Part shown: positions 50,828 to 59,181 of the stretch, in pieces
How the letters are laid out: every line of letters starts with the position of its first letter
Numbering within the stretch: the first letter of the stretch is position 1
Source of the DNA: Streptomyces sp. B21-083
Lineage (GTDB): Bacteria > Actinomycetota > Actinomycetes > Streptomycetales > Streptomycetaceae
Assembly (NCBI RefSeq): GCF_036898825.1
Contig: NZ_JARUND010000001.1
Coordinates: forward strand, 5,146,001-5,210,000
Length of the DNA stretch: 64,000 nucleotides
Direction of reading: 5' to 3'
The notes under the pieces: generated by a model
The model's input: the letters and a program-made list of their open reading frames with translations, nothing else
Told to the model about the DNA's origin: nothing
The model's database searches: none
Program-made: the position numbers and the translations under genes

Positions 50828-51262
50828 TCAGTAGGACTCACAGAACTTCCCCCGCCACCAGACGACGTCCGGCGCGTCCGCACGGAGCACCTTGGCCCGG
50901 TCGAGGATCGTGCGGTCCAACGACCGTACGAGAGTGCGCAGTTCGCGGGCGCTCTTCCTGGGGAGGGCGTGGAGGACCTCTTCGAGGTGATCGCGGGAGA
51001 GGCCGGGTCGGCACTCGCAGTAGATCGAACAGGACCCGCGCTCGGGGTGTGTTCTCGCGAGTCGGCTCAGCGGCCCGTGGGCCAGCGTCGTCCAGTCCCG
51101 GAAGGCCTGCGTGGTCGACTCGGGGGAGAAGCGGGCCCGTTCCAGTCGCCGTATGTCGGCCGTGCAGGAACCGGAGAGGCGGTCGATCGGGGCGTACGGC
51201 GGCCGGTACTGCCCCCGGACGGGAATCTCGCCCCGCAGGGCGGACGGGCGCCTACGCGGCAT
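50828..51262 (-). CDS. Hypothetical protein with four cysteines
   Basis: 144 aa from ATG 51262 with AAAGGG upstream. Basic Arg-rich N-terminus, then RFSPESTTQAFRDWTTLAHGPLSRLARTHPERGSCSIYCECRPGLSRDHLEEVLHALPRKSARELRTLVRSLDRTILDRAKVLRAD, ending VVWWRGKFCESY. A helical protein with a cysteine cluster (CSIYCEC) that might bind metal; no membrane segment. I recognise no family with known function. The coding bias matches its neighbours, so it is probably a real gene. It is separate from the SsgA-like gene by 223 bp. Confidence 0.65.
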   Translation of the reverse strand: MPRRRPSALRGEIPVRGQYRPPYAPIDRLSGSCTADIRRLERARFSPESTTQAFRDWTTLAHGPLSRLARTHPERGSCSIYCECRPGLSRDHLEEVLHALPRKSARELRTLVRSLDRTILDRAKVLRADAPDVVWWRGKFCESY

Positions 51263-51485
51263 GGCCCTTTCGGCTGTCGGTCATGGGCGGCAACGTACCG
51301 GCGGGAGCGGCCGGTTGCCAGGGAATATCGGCTGGACGGTGTCCGGTGGTGTCCCTCCGGTGTCGTCCTTCCGGTGGCGCCCCTCCGGGGGAGTGTGGCT
51401 CCCCGGGCTCCGCCACCGGATGGTTCAGGGCCTCCCGCTGCCCCTGGCCGGTCCGGATCACACACAGGTCGCTGTCGCCGCCGGG

Positions 51486-51911
51486 TCAGTTGACGCCGCC
51501 CAGCAGCAGGGCGAGTCCGCGTTCGACGTCGGGGCCCAGGTCCTCCATGCCCGGCGCGACAACGCCGTACGAGCGGTGGAGGAAGCGCTGCAGTTGCGCC
51601 GTGCGGAACCGGACCACGGCCAGCCCGTACGGCGAGTGGAGTTCGACGACCGTGTGGGTCGGGCCGCACGGCCAGAGGTGGACCTCGCCTATCCCGGCCG
51701 GGTTTTCCAGCCCCTCTTCCAGGAGCAGCCGGGAGAAGGTCCAGGTCACTCCCTCGCCGCCGGCCGAGACCTCGACGGGGAAGGCGAGGTGGACGGCGAG
51801 CGGATCGGCGGATTCGTAGCGCAGGGTGACGACGAGTGGAAGCTCCTCGTAACCGGGGGTGATCAGGCGGGCGCGGGCGGACTGCTCCAGGGAGCGGACG
51901 GGTCTGGACAT
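51486..51911 (-). CDS. SsgA-like sporulation/cell-division regulator (SALP)
   Basis: 141 aa from ATG 51911 with GGGAAG upstream; an upstream in-frame start at 51989 has no site. The SsgA-family fold is clear: LPLVVTLRYESADPLAVHLAFPVEVSAGGEGVTWTFSRLLLEEGLENPAGIGEVHLWPCGPTHTVVELHSPYGLAVVRFRTAQLQRFLHRSYGVV. These actinomycete-specific proteins control septum-site choice and wall events in sporulation (SsgB recruits FtsZ). Length and text do not tell which SsgA-G paralogue this is; SsgB usually starts MNTTVSCELHLRLVVSS and does not match. It probably acts in spore maturation. Confidence 0.85.
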   Translation of the reverse strand: MSRPVRSLEQSARARLITPGYEELPLVVTLRYESADPLAVHLAFPVEVSAGGEGVTWTFSRLLLEEGLENPAGIGEVHLWPCGPTHTVVELHSPYGLAVVRFRTAQLQRFLHRSYGVVAPGMEDLGPDVERGLALLLGGVN

Positions 51912-52117
51912 GATCGACTTCCCGTTCGGGTGAGGCGTTGGGCCAGTTGGGTCGAGCTGCCTTCTCGACCATCGGTAGTGCCCGCGCATTACGCCGATAC
52001 GGGAGTCACTTCATGTGACGTGCGTCACCTTCTGTAATTACTCAACAGTTTTTGTCATCTAGCCATACAAACTCGTCCCCGATACCTCGTCCGCAGGTAA
52101 CTGGAGTGTTCCTGCCC

Positions 52118-53920
52118 ATGATTGACAACACCGCCACCGCCGCCGCGACCGACGCGTACGCCCGTATCTACGAGGAACAGCAGCCGCGTCTCGTTGCGTT
52201 CGCGCGTTCGCTCACCAAGAGCAGCTGGGCCGCGGAGGATCTGGTCGCCGAGGCGCACTTCCGCGTGTGGCGGCGCCTGTCGGCGGGGCACGAGATCGAC
52301 AACGTGCCCGCGTACCTGATGACGACGCTCCGGCACCTGGCCGCCACCGCGGGCAGCAACTCGGCGCGCGAGACCCCGCAGGATCCGCAGGGCGGCCCGG
52401 AACGGCTGGAGAGGTCCGAACGGGTCGTCTCCCAGGGGCGTCACATCGACGACCCCGCCGAACAGGTGTCCTCGGTCGACCTGTTGGTACGGGTACTGGG
52501 TCAACTCCCCGACCGCTGGGTCAAGGCGTTGTGGCTGGCGGAGGCGGAGGGGCAGCCCCTGGCGGACATCGGGCCCCAGCTCGGCGACGGCATCAAGGAG
52601 GGCGCCACCGCGGTACTCCTCCACCGCGCCCGTGAGGGCATGCGTCAGGCGTTCCTGCGTGAGCAGCTCGGAGTCCCGGACAACACGGCGTGCGAGCCGT
52701 ACTGGGTCCGCATGCCCGCGTACGTGCGCGGCACCGCGACCCGCCGCCAGTCCGACCAGCTCCTCGCCCACACGGACACCTGCGACGACTGCCGTCACCG
52801 ACTCGCTTTGCTGATGCGCACGAACGACCGCCTGCCCGCGCTCGTCGGGCCGGCCCTGCTGGTGCTTCTGGTGGGCGGCACGGGGAAGTACCTGCTGGCG
52901 GGCGCGACGGGGTCGGTGGCGGCGTCCGTCGGTGCGTCGACCGCGTCCGGCGTGACCTCCGCGGGGGCCGGCCATGGTGGTGGGGTGCTGCACGCGGTAC
53001 GGCACGGTGTGGCCGGCGGCTCGAAGATACCCAAGGCGCTCGCGCTGAGCTCGGGGGCGGCGGCAGTGGCCGTCGCGATCACCATCGCCCTCACCTCTCC
53101 GCAGATCCAGCTGCGGGAACAGCCCCGAGTCCCCCTGGCGGACAACCCGTTGACACCGGCGCCGGTCGCGGAGGTCCCGGTGACGGTGCCTGTGCCCGCC
53201 CCGCTGAAGGCGAGTGCGGTGACCGTGCCGGGCAGGGTGCCGGTGGCGGTGCTGCGGGGCGCCGCTTCGGGGATCCCGGCCGGCTTGGCTGTCCCGGCGG
53301 TGCCGCCGGTGCCGTCGGTGCCTGTGGTCACGGTGGTTCGGGGGAGCGGGGACGGGGGGTCCGGTGGGGCCGGTGGGTCGGGTGGGGCCGATGGGTCCGG
53401 TGAGGTCAGCGGGTCCGGTGGAGGTTCCGGTACGGAGGTGACGCCTCCGCCCGCTCCCAGCGCACCGGCCGAGCCCGCGCCTTCGGCGCCGGAACCTCCG
53501 GTCGAGCAGCCGGTGCCGCCGGTACCGCCGGTGAGCGAGGTACCTGTGCCTCCTGTGCCGCCGGAGACGTCTGTGCCTCCTGTGGCTCCTGATCCGGAGG
53601 TTCCGGCGTACGTGCCGCCGGTGCCGCCGGTGAGCGAGGTACCTGTGCCTCCTGTGCCGCCGGAGACGTCTGTGCCTCCTGTGGCTCCTGATCCGGAGGT
53701 CCCGGCGTACGTGCCTCCGGTGCCGCCGGTGGAGGAGGCGCCCCCAGTTACGGTGCCTCCGGTGCCGCCCGTGCCGCCGGTCCCGCCCTTGCCGCCGGAG
53801 GTTTCTGTGCCGACACCTGAGCCGGAGCCGGTTGTTTCAACCCCCTTGGATCCGGGGCCGGTTGACGAGACGCCGGTTCCGGATCCGGTCGTTGCTGATC
53901 CTGATCCCGGGGGTTGTTGA
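52118..53920 (+). CDS. Sigma factor fused to zinc anti-sigma motif, membrane segments and Pro-rich exodomain
   Basis: 600 aa from ATG 52118 (GTG 52106 is possible). Region 2 is at ~15-85 (YEEQQPRLVAFARSLTKSSWAAEDLVAEAHFRVWRRL). Region 4 is at ~125-185 (VRVLGQLPDRWVKALWLAEAEGQPLADIG). A zinc anti-sigma (ZAS) motif follows, H218-x3-C222-x2-C225 (HTDTCDDC). Then come hydrophobic segments (LPALVGPALLVLLVGG and SSGAAAVAVAITIAL), and ~240 residues of Pro/Val repeats presumably outside the membrane. Both partners of an ECF/anti-sigma pair are thus in one chain, so release would need proteolysis or zinc/thiol change. It precedes a lysyl-oxidase-like gene on the same strand, a likely target. Confidence 0.85.
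   Translation: MIDNTATAAATDAYARIYEEQQPRLVAFARSLTKSSWAAEDLVAEAHFRVWRRLSAGHEIDNVPAYLMTTLRHLAATAGSNSARETPQDPQGGPERLERSERVVSQGRHIDDPAEQVSSVDLLVRVLGQLPDRWVKALWLAEAEGQPLADIGPQLGDGIKEGATAVLLHRAREGMRQAFLREQLGVPDNTACEPYWVRMPAYVRGTATRRQSDQLLAHTDTCDDCRHRLALLMRTNDRLPALVGPALLVLLVGGTGKYLLAGATGSVAASVGASTASGVTSAGAGHGGGVLHAVRHGVAGGSKIPKALALSSGAAAVAVAITIALTSPQIQLREQPRVPLADNPLTPAPVAEVPVTVPVPAPLKASAVTVPGRVPVAVLRGAASGIPAGLAVPAVPPVPSVPVVTVVRGSGDGGSGGAGGSGGADGSGEVSGSGGGSGTEVTPPPAPSAPAEPAPSAPEPPVEQPVPPVPPVSEVPVPPVPPETSVPPVAPDPEVPAYVPPVPPVSEVPVPPVPPETSVPPVAPDPEVPAYVPPVPPVEEAPPVTVPPVPPVPPVPPLPPEVSVPTPEPEPVVSTPLDPGPVDETPVPDPVVADPDPGGC
53531..53728 (+). repeat. 99-bp tandem duplication in the sigma-fusion gene
   Basis: 53531-53629 and 53630-53728 are near-identical 99-bp copies, each encoding 33 residues (VSEVPVPPVPPETSVPPVAP and so on, ending YVPPVPP). 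They keep the frame. The surrounding sequence has shorter PPVPPV repeats of the same kind. Confidence 0.85.
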
Positions 53921-54107
53921 GAGGTCGGTCGGACCGCTTTCGGTTGAATTTCTCCTCGCCGAGCAACCTGAACACCGCTTCCCCTGTCTCACAGGTTGCT
54001 CACAGAAACGGCTTGGGCGCGTGGGGTGCGTCCGTACGTATGTCGGCCGTCGTGGGCGGTGTCCAGTCCGATGCCACTTGACCATGGCACTGGCAGACGA
54101 GGAACCG

Positions 54108-55877
54108 ATGACCACTCAGCAGCACAGCACCACCAGCGGCAAAAAGAGCGACAGCCAACGTAACAAAAAGCGTTTGCAGCACTCGGCACTCGCCGCGGGG
54201 GCCGCGCTGGCCGTCGTCGTGTCGGTGGCCGGAGCGGCTCCGGGCGCCGGAACCGCTTCGAGCGCCGCGCCCACGAAGCCGAAGCTCAGGCTCGTGGCCG
54301 CGTCGGACTCCGTGACCACCGAACGCTACGAGGGGGAACCCGGCGTCTACCTGGACCTCGGCACGTACGTCACGGTGGACGACGTACCGCTGGAGTTCAA
54401 GGTGACCCGGAAGTCGTACAAGGACCCGGTGATCGCCGAGCAGATCATCCGCAAGGGCGGCAAGGCGCAGGCGAAGAGACTGCCTCCCGGGATGGTGAAG
54501 GACTTCGCGGGTCTGCCGGGCTTCCTGGAGGTGTCGTTCACGAACGCGGCTGGTCAGGAGGTCGCGAAGAGCAAGGGCACGTTCTGCCCGAACAACGCCT
54601 CCGGGCGCATCCGTCCGGACGGCCCGGCCACCTCGCACTTCCCGGAGAGCTGCTCCACCAACCCCTTCACGCTGGGCGGCGTGTGGGGCGTGGAGAAGGG
54701 CTGGGCCACCAACGCCGGCTCGGTCGACTACGACAACCCGTTGGACCTGCAGGCGGGGGAGTACACCGCCAAGGTGTCGATCGGGAAGGTGTACCGCGAC
54801 TTCTTCGGCATCCCCAATGACCAGCCGACCATCAAGGTGACGGTACTGCCGCCGAGCAACGGCGGCGAAAGCGGAAGCGGAGGCGGAGGCGGCGGAGTGG
54901 GGCTGGCCGCGCGATCCTCCGCCCACCACGCAGGGGGCCACGGGGGACAGGGCGGCCACGAGGGTCATGCGGGCCGAATGTCCGCTCCGCCCACGTCACA
55001 TCACTACGGTCCACGTGGCGCGGACATGCCCACCATCCCGGCCTTCCCCAACGCGCTGATCGACCTGGGCACGGCGAACCACCTGGGCGACGGTCCGGGC
55101 CACACCGACGGTTCGCGTGTCGCGCCCGCGCTGAAGGCCGCCGCCCAGCGGCCCACGGGCAGGGCGGCCGTACCGGCCAACGTGCCCAAGCCGGACCTGC
55201 GTTCACTGCCGGCGTGGGACATCGCGGTCACGGACGGCGAGGACGGGGACGTAGCCGGAAAGGACTACCTGGCGTTCAGCGCGAACGTCTGGAACGCCGG
55301 CCCGGGCCCGCTGGTCGTCGACGGCTTCCGCAAGCCGGGCAAGGACCTGATGGACGCCTACCAGTACTTCTACGACGCGAACGGCAAGCAGGTCGGCTAC
55401 ACGCCGACCGGCACCATGGAGTGGGACCCGCGGATCGGCCACGAGCACTGGCACTTCACCGACTTCGCGAGCTACCGCCTCCTGAGCGCCGACCAGAAGG
55501 AGGAAGTGCGCAGCGGCAAGGAGGCGTTCTGCCTCGCCAACACCGACGCGATCGACTACACGGTGAAGAACGCCAACTGGCACCCCTACAACACCGACCT
55601 GTCGACCGCGTGCGGTGAGAAGAGCGCCCTCTCGGTACGTGAGGTGCTCGACGTGGGCTCCGGCGACACGTACACCCAGTACCGTCCGGGCCAGTCCTTC
55701 GACATCACCGGCCTCCCGAACGGCACGTACTACATCCAGGTCATCGCCAACCCGGAGAAGCGCCTCCAGGAGACCAACCTCGACAACAACGTCGCCCTGC
55801 GCAAGGTGATCCTCGGCGGCACGGAGGGCGCGCGGACGGTGACGGTACCGCCGCACGACCTGATCGACGTGAAGTAA
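54108..55877 (+). CDS. Secreted lysyl-oxidase-family protein
   Basis: 589 aa from ATG 54108 (GAGGAA 4-5 nt upstream); ATG 54084 is an alternative. Long Tat/Sec-like signal peptide (NKKRLQHSALAAGAALAVVVSVAG...). A first domain (~60-250) is followed by a Gly/His-rich linker (HHAGGHGGQGGHEGHAG) and the C-terminal lysyl-oxidase domain. The copper-binding motif is H445-E-H-W-H449-F in MEWDPRIGHEHWHFTDFASY. LPAWDIAVTDGEDG and the end TYYIQVIANPEKRLQETNLDNN are also typical. Animal enzymes crosslink collagen through an oxidised lysine-tyrosine cofactor; the bacterial substrates are unknown, and whether the cofactor residues are present needs alignment. It probably acts in the envelope. Confidence 0.88.
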   Translation: MTTQQHSTTSGKKSDSQRNKKRLQHSALAAGAALAVVVSVAGAAPGAGTASSAAPTKPKLRLVAASDSVTTERYEGEPGVYLDLGTYVTVDDVPLEFKVTRKSYKDPVIAEQIIRKGGKAQAKRLPPGMVKDFAGLPGFLEVSFTNAAGQEVAKSKGTFCPNNASGRIRPDGPATSHFPESCSTNPFTLGGVWGVEKGWATNAGSVDYDNPLDLQAGEYTAKVSIGKVYRDFFGIPNDQPTIKVTVLPPSNGGESGSGGGGGGVGLAARSSAHHAGGHGGQGGHEGHAGRMSAPPTSHHYGPRGADMPTIPAFPNALIDLGTANHLGDGPGHTDGSRVAPALKAAAQRPTGRAAVPANVPKPDLRSLPAWDIAVTDGEDGDVAGKDYLAFSANVWNAGPGPLVVDGFRKPGKDLMDAYQYFYDANGKQVGYTPTGTMEWDPRIGHEHWHFTDFASYRLLSADQKEEVRSGKEAFCLANTDAIDYTVKNANWHPYNTDLSTACGEKSALSVREVLDVGSGDTYTQYRPGQSFDITGLPNGTYYIQVIANPEKRLQETNLDNNVALRKVILGGTEGARTVTVPPHDLIDVK

Positions 55878-55901
55878 CCGGACGACGCAAACAGGCCGCG
55901 T

Positions 55902-55943
55902 GCCGCACCTCCGGGGGGAGAACAGCCCGCTCGGAGGTGCGGC
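55902..55943. terminator. Terminator hairpin after the lysyl-oxidase gene
   Basis: GCCGCACCTCCG (55902-55913) pairs with CGGAGGTGCGGC (55932-55943) around 18 nt, 25 bp after the stop. Confidence 0.7.
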
Positions 55944-56033
55944 GGGCCACACCCTTGTTCCGGCCTTCCACCGCCTGGACGAGGCGGCCGTCTGATTCCG
56001 TACGTCCTCCGTCCTACTGCCTACGTCCTACCA

Positions 56034-56093
56034 GGTCGGCCCTGGCGGCAGAGGCCCCGGAGAGATCCGGGGCCTCTGCCGCCAGGGCCGACC
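56034..56093. terminator. 28-bp perfect hairpin with GAGA loop between convergent genes
   Basis: 56034-56061 and 56066-56093 are exact complements (GGTCGGCCCTGGCGGCAGAG... and ...CTCTGCCGCCAGGGCCGACC) around the tetraloop GAGA. It lies 30 bp from the stop of the minus-strand RTX gene and beyond another terminator for the plus strand. It is unusually long for a plain terminator. Confidence 0.75.
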
Positions 56094-56123
56094 CTGTGGC
56101 ATGTGGCGTTCTACGACCAACCG

Positions 56124-56993
56124 TCAGGCCTGGCGTACGACGTTCGTGCCCGCGCCGGCCGAGAGGACGTCCTGGCCGGCGCCGCCGTACAGCTTGTCGT
56201 TGCCGCTGTTGCCCCAGATGTAGTCGTTGCCGTCGTTGCCGTACAGGACGTCGTTGCCCTTGCCGCCGAGCAGGCTGTCGTCGTCGGCTCCGCCGTAGAC
56301 CGTGTCGTTGCCGTCGTCACCGTTCAGGGACTGGCCCCCGGCGCCGCCGCGGATCACGTCGTCGCCCTTGCCGCCCTCGACGATGTCACCGGAGGTGGTG
56401 ATGGTGTCGTTGCCGTCACCGCCGGCCACGCGCAACGAGTTACCCGTGCTGATGGTGTCGTCGCCTGCCCCACCGTCCACGAAGTTGCCGGCGAGGTCGC
56501 CCCGGCCGGTCAGCCTGTCCTTGCCCGCGCCGAGGATGAACGCGGTGGTGAGGTAGGTCTCGTCGCTCTTGTTGGTGAAGTCGACCACGTCATTGCCGTC
56601 GCCGAGGTTCATCCGCATGATCTGGTACGGGCTCTGGCTGTCCACGGTGACAACGGTGCACAGGACCTTCGTGTGGTCGGCGGCGCTGGGGTAGGCACAC
56701 CCGCGCCCGACACTGATCGGAACGACGTCGTCGATCACGAAGGTGATGTCCGTGGCGTTGGCGTAGGACTCGGTGACAGTCGGCTTGTTGGTCTGGCCGG
56801 CGGCGGCCGTGTAGGTCAACTCCTGGTCGTTGAAGCTGACTTCGGCCTTGGCGGACGGTGTCGCGGCACCGGCGGTACCGGCGGCCAGCGCGAGCGGAAC
56901 GGCCGCCAGTCCGGCACCGAGGGCCAGCGTCAACGCCAGTGCCGATGCTGACGCGGTGCGTGTCGTACGACGACGGGTGGGGGAAGAGGGCAT
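56124..56993 (-). CDS. Secreted RTX (hemolysin-type) calcium-binding repeat protein
   Basis: 289 aa from ATG 56993 with GGAGG 7 nt upstream. The signal peptide ends near AAGTAGAATPSAKA. A beta-rich N-domain (~50-135; SFNDQELTYTAAAGQTN, VPISVGRGCAYPSAADHTKVLCTVV) holds two cysteines. Then come about ten GGxGxDxLx-type nonapeptides (LGDGNDVVDF, GGAGDDTIS, GGDGNDTIT, GGKGDDVIR, YGGADDDSLLGGKGNDVLYGNDGNDYIWGN) to the end. RTX repeats wind into a calcium-loaded parallel beta-roll. There is no toxin, protease or lipase domain. In actinomycetes such proteins are secreted surface proteins of unknown role. Confidence 0.9.
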   Translation of the reverse strand: MPSSPTRRRTTRTASASALALTLALGAGLAAVPLALAAGTAGAATPSAKAEVSFNDQELTYTAAAGQTNKPTVTESYANATDITFVIDDVVPISVGRGCAYPSAADHTKVLCTVVTVDSQSPYQIMRMNLGDGNDVVDFTNKSDETYLTTAFILGAGKDRLTGRGDLAGNFVDGGAGDDTISTGNSLRVAGGDGNDTITTSGDIVEGGKGDDVIRGGAGGQSLNGDDGNDTVYGGADDDSLLGGKGNDVLYGNDGNDYIWGNSGNDKLYGGAGQDVLSAGAGTNVVRQA

Positions 56994-57030
56994 GCGAGTA
57001 ACCTCCAGGGCCACATGGGCACTTGAGCGA

Positions 57031-57056
57031 ATTCAGGATTCAGATTCAGGATTCAG
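57031..57056. repeat. 13-bp tandem repeat x2 between RTX and pectate-lyase genes
   Basis: ATTCAGGATTCAG occurs twice head to tail (57031-57043, 57044-57056), 38 bp before the RTX start. It is itself made of ATTCAG/GATTCAG halves. It is AT-rich for this genome and could be a promoter or operator duplication. Confidence 0.5.
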
Positions 57057-57243
57057 TGACGCCATGTGAGACGGCGGAGGTACGCCCTGGGTTGTGGTCG
57101 TCCGCCCAGCGGACGGCCAAGCGTTCGGGCACGCACCCACGCATGCGAGGTGACCAAAACCGGCTTCAGTCGTCCATCCATGTGAACAACGATCAAGTAC
57201 GCGACTCTTGACGTGTCCAGGACCACCCCTCTAACTTCCGAGA

Positions 57244-57255
57244 GAAAGCGCTTTC
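57244..57255. promoter_or_regulatory. LacI-type palindrome upstream of pectate-lyase gene
   Basis: GAAAGCGCTTTC is a perfect 12-bp palindrome centred on CG, 60 bp before the start at 57316. It has the same CG-centred plan as the site before the GH64 gene (4715-4730) but different flanks. A LacI-family sugar-responsive repressor is expected. Confidence 0.55.
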
Positions 57256-57315
57256 CAATCCGGTCCGGCAGCAGATCCTCCGCCTCGTCCAACCGTCTGG
57301 AGATGGAGAACCACG

Positions 57316-58881
57316 ATGCAACTGAGACCCGTCATCGCGTGCGTCAGCCTGCTGGCAGGCACACTCGTCGCGCTCTCCGGCACCACCGCACAGGCCGCGA
57401 CCACGCGGTATGAGGCCGAGACCACGCCAGCGGTCTGCACCGGCACCATCGACTCCGACTGGACCGGCTTCTCCGGCAGCGGATTCTGCAACGGCACCAA
57501 CTCGACTGGCTCGTATGCCCAGTTCACCGTATCCGCACCCGCATCGGGCACGGCGACACTGGGTGTCCGGTTCGCCAACGGCACCACCACCGCCCGTTCC
57601 GTGAGCGTCATCGTGAACGGTGCGACGGTCTCGACGGCGTCGTTCGAGGGCACGAGCACCTGGACGGCGTGGACGACGAAGACCCTGACCGTGCCGGTGG
57701 TCGCGGGCAACAACACCATCCGCCTCAACCCGACGGCCGCCGCGGGCCTGCCCAACATCGACTACCTCGACGCCAACGTCCCGGACGGCGGCACCACACC
57801 ACCCCCCACGGCCTCCGCCCTCTACGTGTCCCCGTCCGGCACGGACAGCGCGGCGGGCACGTCGTCGGCGCCGACGACCCTCACCTCCGCGATCGGCCGC
57901 ATCACGGCGGGCGGCACGATCTACGTACGCGGCGGCACGTACAACTACGCCTCGACGGTGACGATCCCGGTCGGCAACAACGGCACCGCGTCCGCCCGTA
58001 CCGTCCTGGCCGCCTACCCGGGTGAGACTCCGGTCCTCAACTTCTCGGCGCAGACCGAGAGTTCCTCGAACCGGGGCCTCCAGCTCAACGCCAACTACTG
58101 GCACATCAAGGGCCTCGTCGTCGAACGCGCCGGTGACAACGGCATCTACGTCGGCGGCAGCAACAACGTCGTCGAGCGCACGGTGACCCGCTTCAACCGT
58201 GACACGGGCCTCCAGCTCGGCCGTATCGCCTCCACCACCCCGGCCGCCGACTGGCCCGCCAACAACCTGATCCTGAGTGCCGAGTCGCACGACAACGCCG
58301 ACTCGGACGGCGAGGACGCGGACGGTTTCGCGGCGAAACTGACGACGGGCGCGGGCAACGTCTTCCGCTACGCCGTGTCCCACAACAACATCGATGACGG
58401 CTGGGACCTCTACACCAAGGCGGACACGGGCCCCATCAGCCCGGTGACGATCGAGGACTCGCTCTCCTACAAGAACGGCACCCTCACCGACGGCTCCCAG
58501 GCCGGCAACGGCGACCGCAACGGCTACAAGCTCGGCGGCGACGACATCGCCGTCAACCACATAGTCCGGCGCAGCATCGCCTACGGCAACGGCAAACACG
58601 GCTTCACCTGGAACAGCAACCCCGGCACGATGACGGTGTCGGACAATGTCAGCATCGACAACACGGAGCGCAACTTCAACTTCGACGGCGGTACGTCGGT
58701 GTTCCGCACGAACACGTCCTGCCGCAGCGGCAGCGGCACGAACGACCGGATCGTCGGCAACTCCGACACGTCGAACCAGTTCTGGTCGGGCACGAACGGC
58801 GCGCGCTGCTCGTCGTACGCGGGCGCCCTGCACTGGTCGTTCGCATCCGACGGGCACCTGGTGGTGACGTTCGGGGGATAG
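57316..58881 (+). CDS. Secreted PL9-like pectate lyase with N-terminal CBM
   Basis: 521 aa from ATG 57316 with GGAGA upstream. Signal peptide RPVIACVSLLAGTLVALSGTTAQA. Residues ~28-150 are a CBM35/CBM6-like module (RYEAETTPAVCTGTIDSDWTGFSGSGFCN; AGNNTIRLNPTAAAGLPNIDYLDA). A Pro/Thr linker leads to a right-handed parallel beta-helix (~172-521): YVSPSGTDSAAGTSSAPTTL, TIYVRGGTYNY, WHIKGLVVERAGDNGIYVGG. DADGFAAKLTTGAGNVFRYAVSHNNIDDGWDLYTK is typical of family PL9 (PelX-type) lyases, where a lysine acts as base. It should cut polygalacturonate outside the cell. A LacI-type palindrome precedes it and a 15-bp stem terminator follows. Confidence 0.88.
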   Translation: MQLRPVIACVSLLAGTLVALSGTTAQAATTRYEAETTPAVCTGTIDSDWTGFSGSGFCNGTNSTGSYAQFTVSAPASGTATLGVRFANGTTTARSVSVIVNGATVSTASFEGTSTWTAWTTKTLTVPVVAGNNTIRLNPTAAAGLPNIDYLDANVPDGGTTPPPTASALYVSPSGTDSAAGTSSAPTTLTSAIGRITAGGTIYVRGGTYNYASTVTIPVGNNGTASARTVLAAYPGETPVLNFSAQTESSSNRGLQLNANYWHIKGLVVERAGDNGIYVGGSNNVVERTVTRFNRDTGLQLGRIASTTPAADWPANNLILSAESHDNADSDGEDADGFAAKLTTGAGNVFRYAVSHNNIDDGWDLYTKADTGPISPVTIEDSLSYKNGTLTDGSQAGNGDRNGYKLGGDDIAVNHIVRRSIAYGNGKHGFTWNSNPGTMTVSDNVSIDNTERNFNFDGGTSVFRTNTSCRSGSGTNDRIVGNSDTSNQFWSGTNGARCSSYAGALHWSFASDGHLVVTFGG

Positions 58882-58928
58882 GAGGCTCCTGCTTCCCGTA
58901 GGAAGCTGAGCCTGGCTTGGTACTGCCA

Positions 58929-58963
58929 CGGACGCCCCCAGGTAGCTGACCTGGGGGCGTCCG
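58929..58963 (+). terminator. Terminator hairpin after the pectate-lyase gene
   Basis: CGGACGCCCCCAGGT (58929-58943) pairs perfectly with ACCTGGGGGCGTCCG (58949-58963) around a 5-nt loop, 48 bp after the stop. Confidence 0.8.
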
Positions 58964-58971
58964 CCATTCGC

Positions 58972-59163
58972 GTGGTGGTGATCCTCTTTCGATTGGACAT
59001 CGATGTTACCGACGAGCATGAGCGCAGGCTGGTCCAGGGTGATCCGGACTGGGGGCAGGGCGCGACACTGCATCCGTCGGTGTGGGCCGGCATCCAGCGC
59101 TTCCAGGTCGACGAGGGTTGGGATCCCCGAGCGACGGTTTCCTTCTGGCGGGAACTTCTCTGA
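58972..59163 (+). CDS. Possible short protein or gene fragment
   Basis: A GTG frame of 63 codons directly after the pectate-lyase terminator, with no ribosome site. The text (VVILFRLDIDVTDEHERRLV, HPSVWAGIQRFQVDEGWDPRATVSFWRELL) looks protein-like, rich in Trp, Asp and Arg and ending in an amphipathic helix. It matches nothing I recognise. It converges on the gene at 59182 with 18 bp between. It could be the C-terminal remnant of a longer gene whose start has been lost. Confidence 0.3.
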   Translation: MVVILFRLDIDVTDEHERRLVQGDPDWGQGATLHPSVWAGIQRFQVDEGWDPRATVSFWRELL

Positions 59164-59181
59164 CCGATCCCGGAGAGTCCG

